This document shows, piece by piece, positions 1 through 5,851 of a stretch of DNA of 20,358 bases. The notes beneath the pieces were generated by a model. It was not told where the DNA came from and did not search any database. It worked only from the letters and a program-made list of their open reading frames with translations. Location of the stretch: assembly GCA_023386675.1 (NCBI GenBank), contig JAEWJG010000397.1:1-20358 (forward strand), given 5' to 3'. The stretch comes from Actinomycetes bacterium (lineage in GTDB: Bacteria; Actinomycetota; Actinomycetes; Actinomycetales; Microbacteriaceae). Each line of letters begins with the position of its first letter. Position 1 is the stretch's first letter. A program made the translations under genes and the position numbers.

Positions 1-10
1 TGGTCGTCAC
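1..10 (-). CDS. sdhD: SdhD N-terminus (succinate dehydrogenase membrane anchor), partial
   Basis: Only the first three codons (GTG ACG ACC) fall inside the window; the gene continues past position 1 on the minus strand. It begins 1 nt after the sdhC stop codon (TGA, 14-12). A strong GGAGG ribosome binding site sits at 23-19, 8 nt before the GTG. In actinobacteria sdhC is normally followed by sdhD, sdhA and sdhB, so the assignment rests on position and translation signals, not on protein sequence. Confidence 0.5.
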
Positions 11-11
11 G

Positions 12-428
12 TCAGTGCACCTCCGAGAAGATGTGGATGAGCTGCGTCGGGACGAAGCCGGCCATCAGGATCACCCAGAGGGCGATGACGATCCAGAACA
101 TGGCCTTCTGGTACTTGACTCCCTTGCTCCAGAAGTCGATCAGGATGATCCGGATGCCGTTGAACGCGTGGAAGATGATCGCGGCGACGAGAGCCATCTC
201 GCCGAACCCCATGATCGGGTTCTTGTAGGTGCCGATCACCGCGTTGTAGGCCTCCGGGCTCACGCGGATGAGCGACGTGTCCAGGATGTGGACCAGAAGG
301 AAGAAGAAGATGGCGACGCCGGTGATGCGGTGGAGGACCCACGACCACATCCCCTCGCGGCCTCGGTACAGAGTGCCGCCGGGCCGGGTCTTGGCCGGCT
401 GCAGCGTCCCTGTCGTCTGAGTGGACAC
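12..428 (-). CDS. sdhC: Succinate dehydrogenase cytochrome b556 subunit SdhC
   Basis: This membrane anchor of succinate dehydrogenase (complex II) would bind heme b and the quinone and pass electrons from the SdhAB head to the quinone pool. The 138-residue protein has three hydrophobic helices, at about residues 35-52, 76-97 and 109-127. The motif S29-W-V-L-H-R34 matches the quinone-site Ser/Arg segment of the family. H87 in FHAFNGIR matches the family heme ligand (the H-x-x-x-G-I-R pattern). I chose the GTG start at 428 because an AGGGAGGG ribosome binding site lies about 8 nt upstream; an in-frame upstream start at 461 lacks such a site. The stop is 1 nt before the predicted sdhD start, so the two are probably one operon. 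A 20-bp palindrome lies 100 bp upstream of the start. Confidence 0.93.
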   Translation of the reverse strand: MSTQTTGTLQPAKTRPGGTLYRGREGMWSWVLHRITGVAIFFFLLVHILDTSLIRVSPEAYNAVIGTYKNPIMGFGEMALVAAIIFHAFNGIRIILIDFWSKGVKYQKAMFWIVIALWVILMAGFVPTQLIHIFSEVH

Positions 429-527
429 GGGACAACCCTCCCTGGTTGCGGATCGCTTCATGGGCGCATCGAGCGCAGCGCAAGTCTATGCCGCGACCGC
501 CGCAGACGCTTCTTAGGGTCACCTCAG

Positions 528-547
528 TTATCTCGACGTCGAGATAA
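528..547. promoter_or_regulatory. Perfect 20-bp palindrome, candidate operator between sdhC and a small gene
   Basis: The sequence TTATCTCGACGTCGAGATAA is a perfect inverted repeat (two 10-bp arms, no spacer). It lies 100 bp upstream of the sdhC start and 44 bp upstream of the ATG at 591. It ends 7 bp before the likely -35 box (555-560) of the small gene. Perfect palindromes of this size and TCTYGA-type half-sites are typical of dimeric MarR-family repressors; the regulator is not encoded in the window. It could control either or both divergent genes. Confidence 0.7.
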
Positions 548-554
548 CCCGCGG

Positions 555-583
555 TCGACGGGATGGGGTGCCCGGCGTACCGT
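555..583 (+). promoter_or_regulatory. Predicted leaderless promoter of the 74-residue protein gene
   Basis: A TCGACG -35 box (555-560), a 17-bp spacer and a TACCGT -10 box (578-583) lie 7 nt before the ATG at 591. No Shine-Dalgarno sequence is convincing. Transcription starting about 7 nt after the -10 box would begin on the A of the ATG, giving a leaderless mRNA. Confidence 0.6.
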
Positions 584-590
584 CGGCGGC

Positions 591-815
591 ATGACACAGG
601 ACGAACCGATCATGCACGGAAGCACCGAGGCGAGCGACGAGTCCAAGGTCGCCGGGATCGTGGAGCAGGTACGCGCCGACATGCAGCTCCGTAGCCAGGA
701 GGACAGCGAGCAGCTGCTCCGGCAGCGTCTCGGCGAGGCCGGGCTGCAGGTGTCGGACGAGGAGATCTCGCGGCTGGTGCAGGAGATCCACAACGGGCCG
801 TCGGTCGTCGACTGA
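591..815 (+). CDS. Small acidic protein of unknown function (74 residues)
   Basis: I do not recognise a family. The 74-residue protein has no membrane segment, signal peptide or cysteine. It is acidic and rich in Glu, Asp, Gln and Ser. Residues 19-68 look largely alpha-helical, with heptad-like hydrophobic spacing (V-x-x-I-V-x-x-V, then L-L-x-x-x-L and I-x-x-L-V-x-x-I), which suggests a small helical bundle or a protein-binding module. The ATG at 591 is chosen because it sits 7 nt after a -10 box; the ATG at 612 is an alternative. It is divergent from sdhC across the 528-547 palindrome, and its stop is only 6 bp from the convergent stop of the manC-like gene. It could be a conserved hypothetical of the family, but its function cannot be inferred. 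Confidence 0.7.
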   Translation: MTQDEPIMHGSTEASDESKVAGIVEQVRADMQLRSQEDSEQLLRQRLGEAGLQVSDEEISRLVQEIHNGPSVVD

Positions 816-821
816 CGACCG

Positions 822-1958
822 TCAGAGCACGTCCGTGGACCCGGTGATCTTCAGCGCGTCCACGACCGATTTCACGCGCTGCGCGTTCTCGCTCGTGGTG
901 ACCAGCAGCGCGTCCGGGGTGTCCACGACGACGATGTCCTTCACACCGATGAGACTGATGACCCGCTTGCTCTGACTGACCACGATGCCGCTTGACGAGT
1001 CCGCCAGCACGCGGGCGTTCTCGCCGAGGATGGCGAGGTCCGACTTGCGGCCGCCCGAGTTGAGCTTCGCCAGGGAGGCGAAGTCGCCCACGTCGTCCCA
1101 GTCGAAGTAGCCGGGGATGACAGCGAGCCGCCCGGCCGCCGCAGCCGGCTCCGCGACCGTGTAGTCGATGGCGATCTTCTCGAGCGCCGGCCAGATGCGG
1201 TCGACGGCGGGACCGCGGGTCGCCGGGTCGTCCCACGCTTCGGCGAGCTCGAGCAGGCCCTTCAGGAGCTTCGGCTTGCTGCGGCCGATCTCCTCCAGCA
1301 GCCGGTCGGCGCGCGCGATGAACATGCTGGCGTTCCAGAGATAGGAGCCGTCCTCGAGGTAGCGCTCCGCGGTCGCGAGGTCCGGCTTCTCCTTGAAGGA
1401 GCCGACGGCCAGCGCGCTCGGAGCCCCGGGCACATCCAGGCGCTCGCCGAAGTGGATGTAGCCGAACCCGACCGCCGGCTCGGTCGGGCGGATGCCGACC
1501 GTGGTGATGTAACCGGCCTCCGCGGCCGCGACCGCCTCGCGGACCGCCGACTGGAACAGCGGGAGGTTGTGGATGACGTGGTCGGCGGCGAAGGAGCCGA
1601 TGATCACGCCGGGCTCGCGGCGCTCCAGGATCGCGGCGGCCAGCCCGATCGCGGCGGTCGAGTCGCGCGGCTCGGACTCGAGCACGACGTTCGGGTCGGC
1701 GAGGGCGGGGAGCTGCTGCTCCACGGCGGCGCGGTGCGCACGCCCGGTGACCACCATGATCCGCTGCTCTCCGGAGAGCGGGACCAGGCGGTCCCAGGTG
1801 TCGCGGAGCAATGTCTGGCCGGAGCCGGTGAGATCGTGCAGGAACTTCGGCGCATCCGCCCGCGACAGCGGCCACAGCCGCGACCCGATGCCCCCGGCCG
1901 GGATCACGCTGTAGAAGCGTTCGATGGGCGGGCCCTGGGTGATCCTGCGCGGCGTCAT
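822..1958 (-). CDS. manC: Mannose-1-phosphate guanylyltransferase
   Basis: This enzyme would make GDP-mannose from mannose-1-phosphate and GTP in the cytoplasm, supplying mannosyltransferases. The 378-residue protein carries the nucleotidyltransferase signature AGGIGSRLWPLSR at residues 21-33, followed by the catalytic-type PKF (37-39). It also has FKEKPD, YLWNASMF and, near the C-terminus, DWDDVGDF; all four are hallmarks of the GDP-mannose pyrophosphorylase branch. It has the single-domain length and no fused isomerase domain. The ATG at 1958 is favoured over an upstream in-frame start at 1988 because a TATCCT -10 box ends 6 nt before it, indicating a leaderless transcript. It is divergent from the MgtA-like mannosyltransferase, which probably uses its product. 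Its stop nearly touches the convergent 74-residue gene. Confidence 0.92.
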   Translation of the reverse strand: MTPRRITQGPPIERFYSVIPAGGIGSRLWPLSRADAPKFLHDLTGSGQTLLRDTWDRLVPLSGEQRIMVVTGRAHRAAVEQQLPALADPNVVLESEPRDSTAAIGLAAAILERREPGVIIGSFAADHVIHNLPLFQSAVREAVAAAEAGYITTVGIRPTEPAVGFGYIHFGERLDVPGAPSALAVGSFKEKPDLATAERYLEDGSYLWNASMFIARADRLLEEIGRSKPKLLKGLLELAEAWDDPATRGPAVDRIWPALEKIAIDYTVAEPAAAAGRLAVIPGYFDWDDVGDFASLAKLNSGGRKSDLAILGENARVLADSSSGIVVSQSKRVISLIGVKDIVVVDTPDALLVTTSENAQRVKSVVDALKITGSTDVL

Positions 1959-1964
1959 GCCGAA

Positions 1965-1970
1965 AGGATA
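1965..1970 (-). promoter_or_regulatory. Predicted -10 box of manC (leaderless)
   Basis: On the minus strand TATCCT at 1970-1965 lies exactly 6 nt before the ATG at 1958. No ribosome binding site is visible. No good -35 box is seen 17-18 bp upstream. Confidence 0.55.
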
Positions 1971-1983
1971 CCGAGCGCTCCAG

Positions 1984-2016
1984 GACACCGGCCGTTCACG
2001 ATCGCGACACCGGCCG
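1984..2016 (+). repeat. Short direct repeat in the manC/mgtA divergent promoter region
   Basis: GACACCGGCCG occurs at 1984-1994 and again at 2006-2016, exactly 22 bp apart, or about two helical turns. The pair lies in the 74-bp gap between two divergent genes, just upstream of both predicted -10 boxes. This spacing suits binding of a regulator to one face of the helix, but the repeat is short and GC-rich, so chance is possible. Confidence 0.4.
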
Positions 2017-2020
2017 CTCG

Positions 2021-2026
2021 TAGCGT
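2021..2026 (+). promoter_or_regulatory. Predicted -10 box of mgtA (leaderless)
   Basis: TAGCGT at 2021-2026 ends 6 nt before the ATG at 2033. No ribosome binding site is present. The -35 region is not recognisable. Confidence 0.55.
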
Positions 2027-2032
2027 CGAGTC

Positions 2033-3196
2033 ATGCGGGTCGCGGTCGTCAGTGAGAGCTTCCTCCCCACGGTGAACGGGGTGACGACGAGCGTGCTGCG
2101 GGTGCTCGACCACCTCGCGGCCGAGGGGCACGAAGCCATCGTGATCTGCCCGGACGCGGGGGCGCCGGCCGAGTACGCCGGCTTCCGCATCCACCAGGTG
2201 CCGTCCATCGCGTACCGGCAGTTCCCGGTGGGGCTGCCGAGCCCGCAGGTGCAGCGCATCCTGGCCGGATTCGGGCCGGACGTGCTGCACGCGGCCTCTC
2301 CCTTCTTCCTGGGGGCGCAGGCGATCGCCGCGGCGAACCGGCTCGGCGTGCCGTCGGTCGCGATCTACCAGACGGATGTCGCCGGCTTCGCCCGGCGCAA
2401 CGGCCTCGGCATGACCTCCGCCATCGCCTGGAAGTACGTGCGCTGGGTGCACGAGGGCGCCGACCTTACGCTGGCGCCGTCCGCCGCGAGCGAGTACGAC
2501 CTGCGCACGGCGGGGGTCAGCCGGCTCGGGCGCTGGGGCCGCGGCGTCGACCTGGAGCGGTACCACCCCAATAAGAGGAGAGCGGCGGCCGCGATCGCGC
2601 TGCGCGAGAGGCTGTCGCCGGACGGCGAGACGGTCGTCGGCTACGTCGGCCGCATCGCGCCCGAGAAGCAGGTGGAACGGCTCCGGACGCTGAAGGGGAT
2701 CGGCGGGCTCTCCGTCGCGATCGTCGGCGACGGTCCGGCGCGGGACGCGGTCGCCCGCGAGCTGCGAGGTGTGAACGTGCACTGGCTGGGCCGCCTCGGC
2801 GGGGAGGACCTCGCCGCCGCGTACGCCGCCTTCGACCTGTTCGTGCACACCGGCTCAGAGGAGACGTTCGGCCAGACCGTCCAGGAGGCCCACGCCTCCG
2901 GCCTCCCGGTCGTCGCGCCGCGTGCGGGCGGCCCGATCGACCTCGTCGAGCACGGTGTCGACGGCCTGCTCTTCCCGCCGTCGGACGACCGCGCCCTGCG
3001 CGCGGCGGTGTCGATGCTGGTCCACGACGGCTCCCTCCGGCGGCGGATGGGGGAGGCCGGCCGGCGAGCGGTCCTCGGCCGCAGCTGGGACGTCGTCTGC
3101 CGCGAGCTCACGGGGCACTACGAGCGGGTCATCGTGGACGCGGTGGCTGCCGCGAGCCGCGTCCAGCCTTCGGCGGGGTCGCGAGCGTACAGTTAG
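2033..3196 (+). CDS. mgtA: GT4-family glycosyltransferase, MgtA-like GDP-mannose-dependent mannosyltransferase
   Basis: This is a GT-B fold retaining glycosyltransferase that probably transfers mannose from GDP-mannose to a glycolipid at the inner face of the membrane. The N-terminus (residues 1-20, ending NGVTTS) has the GT4 acceptor-domain pattern. The segments HAASPFFLG (86-94), YQTDVAGFA (112-120) and RWGRGVD (167-173) resemble actinobacterial MgtA, known from Corynebacterium and from Rv0557. The donor domain has GYVGRIAPEKQ (203-213) and an E-x7-E motif at E277 and E285. The length, 387 residues, fits the family. It is divergent from the GDP-mannose synthase gene, which supports a mannosyl donor. 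The exact acceptor cannot be told from sequence, and a PimB-type role is the main alternative. Confidence 0.85.
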   Translation: MRVAVVSESFLPTVNGVTTSVLRVLDHLAAEGHEAIVICPDAGAPAEYAGFRIHQVPSIAYRQFPVGLPSPQVQRILAGFGPDVLHAASPFFLGAQAIAAANRLGVPSVAIYQTDVAGFARRNGLGMTSAIAWKYVRWVHEGADLTLAPSAASEYDLRTAGVSRLGRWGRGVDLERYHPNKRRAAAAIALRERLSPDGETVVGYVGRIAPEKQVERLRTLKGIGGLSVAIVGDGPARDAVARELRGVNVHWLGRLGGEDLAAAYAAFDLFVHTGSEETFGQTVQEAHASGLPVVAPRAGGPIDLVEHGVDGLLFPPSDDRALRAAVSMLVHDGSLRRRMGEAGRRAVLGRSWDVVCRELTGHYERVIVDAVAAASRVQPSAGSRAYS

Positions 3197-3219
3197 GTGG
3201 CCCATCCGGGCCGTCCACC
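3196..3219 (+). terminator. Weak hairpin between mgtA and corA
   Basis: GGCCC (3199-3203) and GGGCC (3208-3212) pair around an ATCC loop directly after the mgtA stop codon. GGTGG (3196-3200) and CCACC (3215-3219) offer an alternative outer pairing. There is no T-tract, so it may be an mRNA-stabilising stem or a weak terminator. Confidence 0.3.
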
Positions 3220-3263
3220 GTCGCTCGCGACGCCCGCTCCTGGAGCACCCCTGGAGGTGACCG

Positions 3264-4397
3264 ATGGCCAACCTGAATCGACGCGGCATCCCGATGCCCT
3301 TCGTGACGCGCACCCGCCGGGTCGAGCCTCCGTCTCCGCAGGTCGTGCAGCCGGCGCAGGAGCAGGCGCCCGGCCGCCGCAGCATGGTCGACAGCGCGAT
3401 CTACGCGAACGGCGTGCGCGTCGCTTCCCCGACGACGCTGGCCGAGACGTACGCCGCGCTCGACCGCACGCCGGGCGGCGTCGCGTGGATCGGGCTCTAC
3501 CGCCCGAGCGAGCACGAGCTGCTGTCGCTCTCCGAGGAGTTCAGCCTCCACCCGCTGGCGATCGAGGACGCCATCGTCGCCCACCAGCGACCCAAGCTGG
3601 AGCGGTACGACACCGTCCTCTTCGTCGTGCTGAAGGCGGCCAACTACCTGGACGTCCCGGAGGAGGTCGACTTCGGCGAGCTGCACCTCTTCGTCGGCCC
3701 GAACTTCGTCATCACGGTGCGCCACAGCGAGTCGCCCGACCTCTCGCACGTCCGCCAGCGGATGGAGGCGGAGCCGGAGCTGCTCGCCCTCGGCCCGCAG
3801 GCGATCCTCTACGCGATCATCGATGCGGTGGTGGATGCGTACAGCCCGGTCGTCGCCGGTCTCGCCAACGACATCGACGAGATCGAGACGCAGGTGTTCG
3901 GCGGGGACGCGCTGGTGTCCCGGCGCATCTACGAGCTGTCGCGCGAGGTGATCGACTTCCAGCGGGCGACCCATCCCCTCTCGGCGGTGATGCTGGCGCT
4001 GGAACGCGGCTCCGCCAAGTACGGGGTGACCCAGGAGCTGGAGCGCCGTCTCCGCGACGTCGCCGACCACCTCACCCAGGTCAACGAGCGCGTCGACGGC
4101 TTCCGCTATCTGCTGCGCGACATCCTGACGGTGAACTCGACGCTCGTCTCCGAGAGGCAGAACGAGGAGATGACGCGGCTGGCCCACTCCAGCAACCGGC
4201 AGGGCGAAGAGGTGAAGAAGATCTCGTCGTGGGCGGCCATCCTGTTCGCGCCGACGCTGATCGCCGGCATCTACGGCATGAACTTCACCAATATGCCGGA
4301 GCTGCATTGGCCGTTCGGGTACCCGCTGGCGGTGCTCGCGATGGTCGGGCTGAGCGGGCTGCTGTACGGGATCTTCAAGAGGCGCGGCTGGCTCTGA
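3264..4397 (+). CDS. corA: CorA-family magnesium/cobalt transporter
   Basis: This pentameric inner-membrane channel would carry Mg2+ (and Co2+) into the cell. The 377-residue protein has a long cytoplasmic N-terminal domain and two C-terminal membrane helices (about residues 315-335 and 350-372). Between them sits the diagnostic GMN motif at 338-340 in IYGMNF. The periplasmic loop (TNMPELHWPFG) also matches the family. The first 45 residues form a Pro/Arg/Gln-rich extension of no known role. The ATG at 3264 follows a strong GGAGG ribosome binding site (3253-3257) with a 6-nt gap. It lies 67 bp after mgtA on the same strand and may be cotranscribed. No Mg2+ riboswitch is evident in this short gap. 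Confidence 0.95.
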   Translation: MANLNRRGIPMPFVTRTRRVEPPSPQVVQPAQEQAPGRRSMVDSAIYANGVRVASPTTLAETYAALDRTPGGVAWIGLYRPSEHELLSLSEEFSLHPLAIEDAIVAHQRPKLERYDTVLFVVLKAANYLDVPEEVDFGELHLFVGPNFVITVRHSESPDLSHVRQRMEAEPELLALGPQAILYAIIDAVVDAYSPVVAGLANDIDEIETQVFGGDALVSRRIYELSREVIDFQRATHPLSAVMLALERGSAKYGVTQELERRLRDVADHLTQVNERVDGFRYLLRDILTVNSTLVSERQNEEMTRLAHSSNRQGEEVKKISSWAAILFAPTLIAGIYGMNFTNMPELHWPFGYPLAVLAMVGLSGLLYGIFKRRGWL

Positions 4398-4489
4398 TCG
4401 GCCCTCCCCGAACGGGTGACGCCCTGCTCGGATGAGCGCGTGCCAATCGCGTGAGCATTTGTAACGCTTGCATGAAGAAGCCGGATTTT

Positions 4490-4505
4490 CGAACGGCGTC
4501 GTTCG
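4490..4505. promoter_or_regulatory. Inverted repeat upstream of the BMP lipoprotein gene, candidate operator
   Basis: CGAACG and CGTTCG form 6-bp arms around a GCGT spacer. The element lies 10 bp upstream of a possible -10 box TAACGT (4516-4521), where a -35 region would be, and 72 bp before the TTG start. The placement suits a repressor site for nucleoside uptake genes. A separate sequence at 4460-4472 (TGTAACGCTTGCA) resembles a LacI-family operator lacking one base, but is weaker. Confidence 0.4.
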
Positions 4506-4515
4506 TCACATTCGG

Positions 4516-4521
4516 TAACGT
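4516..4521 (+). promoter_or_regulatory. Possible -10 box for the nucleoside uptake operon
   Basis: TAACGT fits the TANNNT pattern and would place the mRNA start near 4528, giving a leader of about 50 nt that begins with the hairpin at 4531-4556. No clear -35 box is seen. Confidence 0.35.
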
Positions 4522-4530
4522 GAACCGCAC

Positions 4531-4556
4531 AAGCCTGCGAGCACCCGCACAGGCTT
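4531..4556 (+). promoter_or_regulatory. Leader hairpin just upstream of the ribosome binding site of the BMP lipoprotein gene
   Basis: AAGCCTG (4531-4537) and CAGGCTT (4550-4556) form a perfect 7-bp stem with a 12-nt loop. The stem is followed by a short T-rich run (TTTCTT, 4559-4564) and then by the GGAGG site at 4566-4570. It could be an attenuator, a stabilising 5' stem, or a structure that tunes translation. No known riboswitch consensus was recognised. Confidence 0.4.
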
Positions 4557-4577
4557 ACGTTTCTTGGAGGAACAACC

Positions 4578-5657
4578 TTGTCAATCACAGCCCGAAAGGC
4601 CGGTCTCCTCGGCCTCGCGGCGGTCGGCGTCATGTCGCTGCTCGCCGCCTGCTCGGCTGCGCCGTCGGACAACTCGACCGGTGCCGCGAAGAGCAACTTC
4701 ACCCCCTGCATGGTGTCCGACTCCGGTGGATTCGACGACCACTCGTTCAACCAGCTCGGCTACGAGGGCCTGCAGCAGGCCGCGAAGTCGCTGAACGTCA
4801 AGTACAAGTCGGCCGAGTCGAAGAGCGAGAACGACTTCGCTCCGAACATCGACAGCATGGTCAGCGCGAACTGCAACATGATCGTCACGGTCGGCTTCCT
4901 GCTCAAGGACGCGACGGAGAAGGCCGCGAAGGCGAACCCCGACGTCAACTTCGCGATCATCGACGACAACGAGATCCAGGCGAAGAACGTCAAGCCGATC
5001 ATCTTCGACACCGCGCAGGCCGCGTTCCTGGCCGGCTACGCCGCCGCCAGCTACTCGAAGACCGGCATCGTGGGCACCTTCGGCGGTATGCAGATCCCGA
5101 CCGTCACCATCTTCATGGACGGCTTCGCCGACGGCGTGAAGTACTTCAACGACCAGAAGGGCAAGTCGGTCAAGGTCGTCGGCTGGGATGTCGCGAAGCA
5201 GAACGGCTCCTTCACCGGTGGCTTCGACGCCAACGAGACCGCGAAGAACACCGCGCAGGGCATCATCGACCAGAACGCCGACGTGATCATGCCGGTCGGC
5301 GGCCCGATCTACCAGTCGGCCGCGCAGGCCATCAAGGACTCGGGCAAGCCGATCACGATGATCGGCGTCGACGCGGACGTCTACCAGTCCGACCCGAGCG
5401 TGAAGGACCTGCTCCTCACCTCGGTCATGAAGGGCATGAAGCCGGCGACCAACGACGTCGTCACCCAGGCCGCCAACGGCAAGTTCGACAGCACCCCGTA
5501 CGTGGGCACGCTGAAGAACGAGGGAGTGGGCCTCGCCCCGTTCCACGACTTCGAGTCCAAGGTCGACTCGGGTCTGAAGGGCGAGCTCGACAAGATCAAG
5601 GCCGGCATCATCGACGGCTCGATCAAGGTCACCTCGCCTTCGTCGCCGAAGCAGTAA
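4578..5657 (+). CDS. BMP-family substrate-binding lipoprotein of a nucleoside ABC importer
   Basis: This is the extracytoplasmic receptor that would capture nucleosides and deliver them to the permeases encoded downstream. The 359-residue product starts with a lipoprotein signal: two positive residues (R6, K7), a hydrophobic stretch, and the lipobox LLAAC with the lipidated Cys at 25. The mature part matches the Bmp/PnrA/Med family: an early CMVSDSGGFDDHSFNQLGYEGL segment, SENDFAPNIDSMV, and VGTFGGMQIP in the middle. The start is an unusual TTG at 4578, fixed by a GGAGG site (4566-4570) with a 7-nt gap. It is the first gene of the uptake cluster and is separated from the ATPase gene by a strong hairpin. 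Family members bind purine and pyrimidine nucleosides; exact specificity is not visible. Simple sugars are less likely given the salvage genes that follow. Confidence 0.92.
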   Translation: MSITARKAGLLGLAAVGVMSLLAACSAAPSDNSTGAAKSNFTPCMVSDSGGFDDHSFNQLGYEGLQQAAKSLNVKYKSAESKSENDFAPNIDSMVSANCNMIVTVGFLLKDATEKAAKANPDVNFAIIDDNEIQAKNVKPIIFDTAQAAFLAGYAAASYSKTGIVGTFGGMQIPTVTIFMDGFADGVKYFNDQKGKSVKVVGWDVAKQNGSFTGGFDANETAKNTAQGIIDQNADVIMPVGGPIYQSAAQAIKDSGKPITMIGVDADVYQSDPSVKDLLLTSVMKGMKPATNDVVTQAANGKFDSTPYVGTLKNEGVGLAPFHDFESKVDSGLKGELDKIKAGIIDGSIKVTSPSSPKQ

Positions 5658-5673
5658 TCGGAGGCTAAACGCT

Positions 5674-5709
5674 CGACGGGGAGGTCAGCCACGGCTGGCC
5701 TCCCTGTCG
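5674..5709 (+). terminator. Strong hairpin after the BMP lipoprotein gene (terminator or processing stem)
   Basis: Positions 5674-5690 pair with 5693-5709 over up to 17 positions with only two G-U wobbles; opening the innermost pair gives a CACG tetraloop. The stem starts 17 bp after the lipoprotein stop codon. The sequence after it (5710 onward) has only scattered T residues, so termination is probably partial. Such a stem would let more binding protein than ATPase and permease be made, either by partial termination or by protecting the 3' end of the upstream mRNA. Confidence 0.7.
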
Positions 5710-5851
5710 CGTTCCCGCTCTTGTCATCACTGCTCATCTGCGCACACACTGACAAATGTGCAAGCAGGTAATGTGAGTACGCGCGTCGAGGCCACCAGCC
5801 GTTCCGCGCTGTCTTCGCTCACGGGCGAGTAGAGAAGGAAACCCACCCGAA
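5710..5851 (+). promoter_or_regulatory. Spacer upstream of the ABC ATPase gene with possible internal promoter
   Basis: A TAATGT box at 5769-5774 fits TANNNT, with CTGACA at 5749-5754, but the 14-bp spacing is too short for a standard promoter. GCACA (5742-5746) and TGTGC (5757-5761) form a short inverted repeat over the possible -35 box. The ribosome binding site AAGGA (5835-5839) lies 12 nt before the ATG, which is rather far. A second start of transcription here is possible but not shown. Confidence 0.25.

Noticed and set aside
513..526. TTAGG-GTCA-CCTCA near sdhC as a DtxR/IdeR iron box
   Set aside because: The arm spacing (4 bp instead of 9) and one mismatch do not fit the 19-bp DtxR/IdeR consensus.
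610..1875. Long open frame (421 codons) on the minus strand overlapping manC
   Set aside because: Arg/Ala/Pro-rich composition and position in another frame of a clear guanylyltransferase gene show it to be a high-GC shadow.
4460..4472. TGTAACGCTTGCA as a LacI-family operator
   Set aside because: The consensus TGNAANCGNTTNCA is 14 bp; this sequence lacks one base and two of its symmetric pairs do not match, so it is noted only as a weak possibility.
4398..4577. Purine or other riboswitch in the importer leader
   Set aside because: The likely leader is only about 50 nt with one simple stem; no conserved riboswitch core was seen.
5749..5774. Standard promoter CTGACA/TAATGT upstream of the ATPase gene
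   Set aside because: The 14-bp spacing is too short for a normal sigma-70-type promoter; kept only as a weak note.
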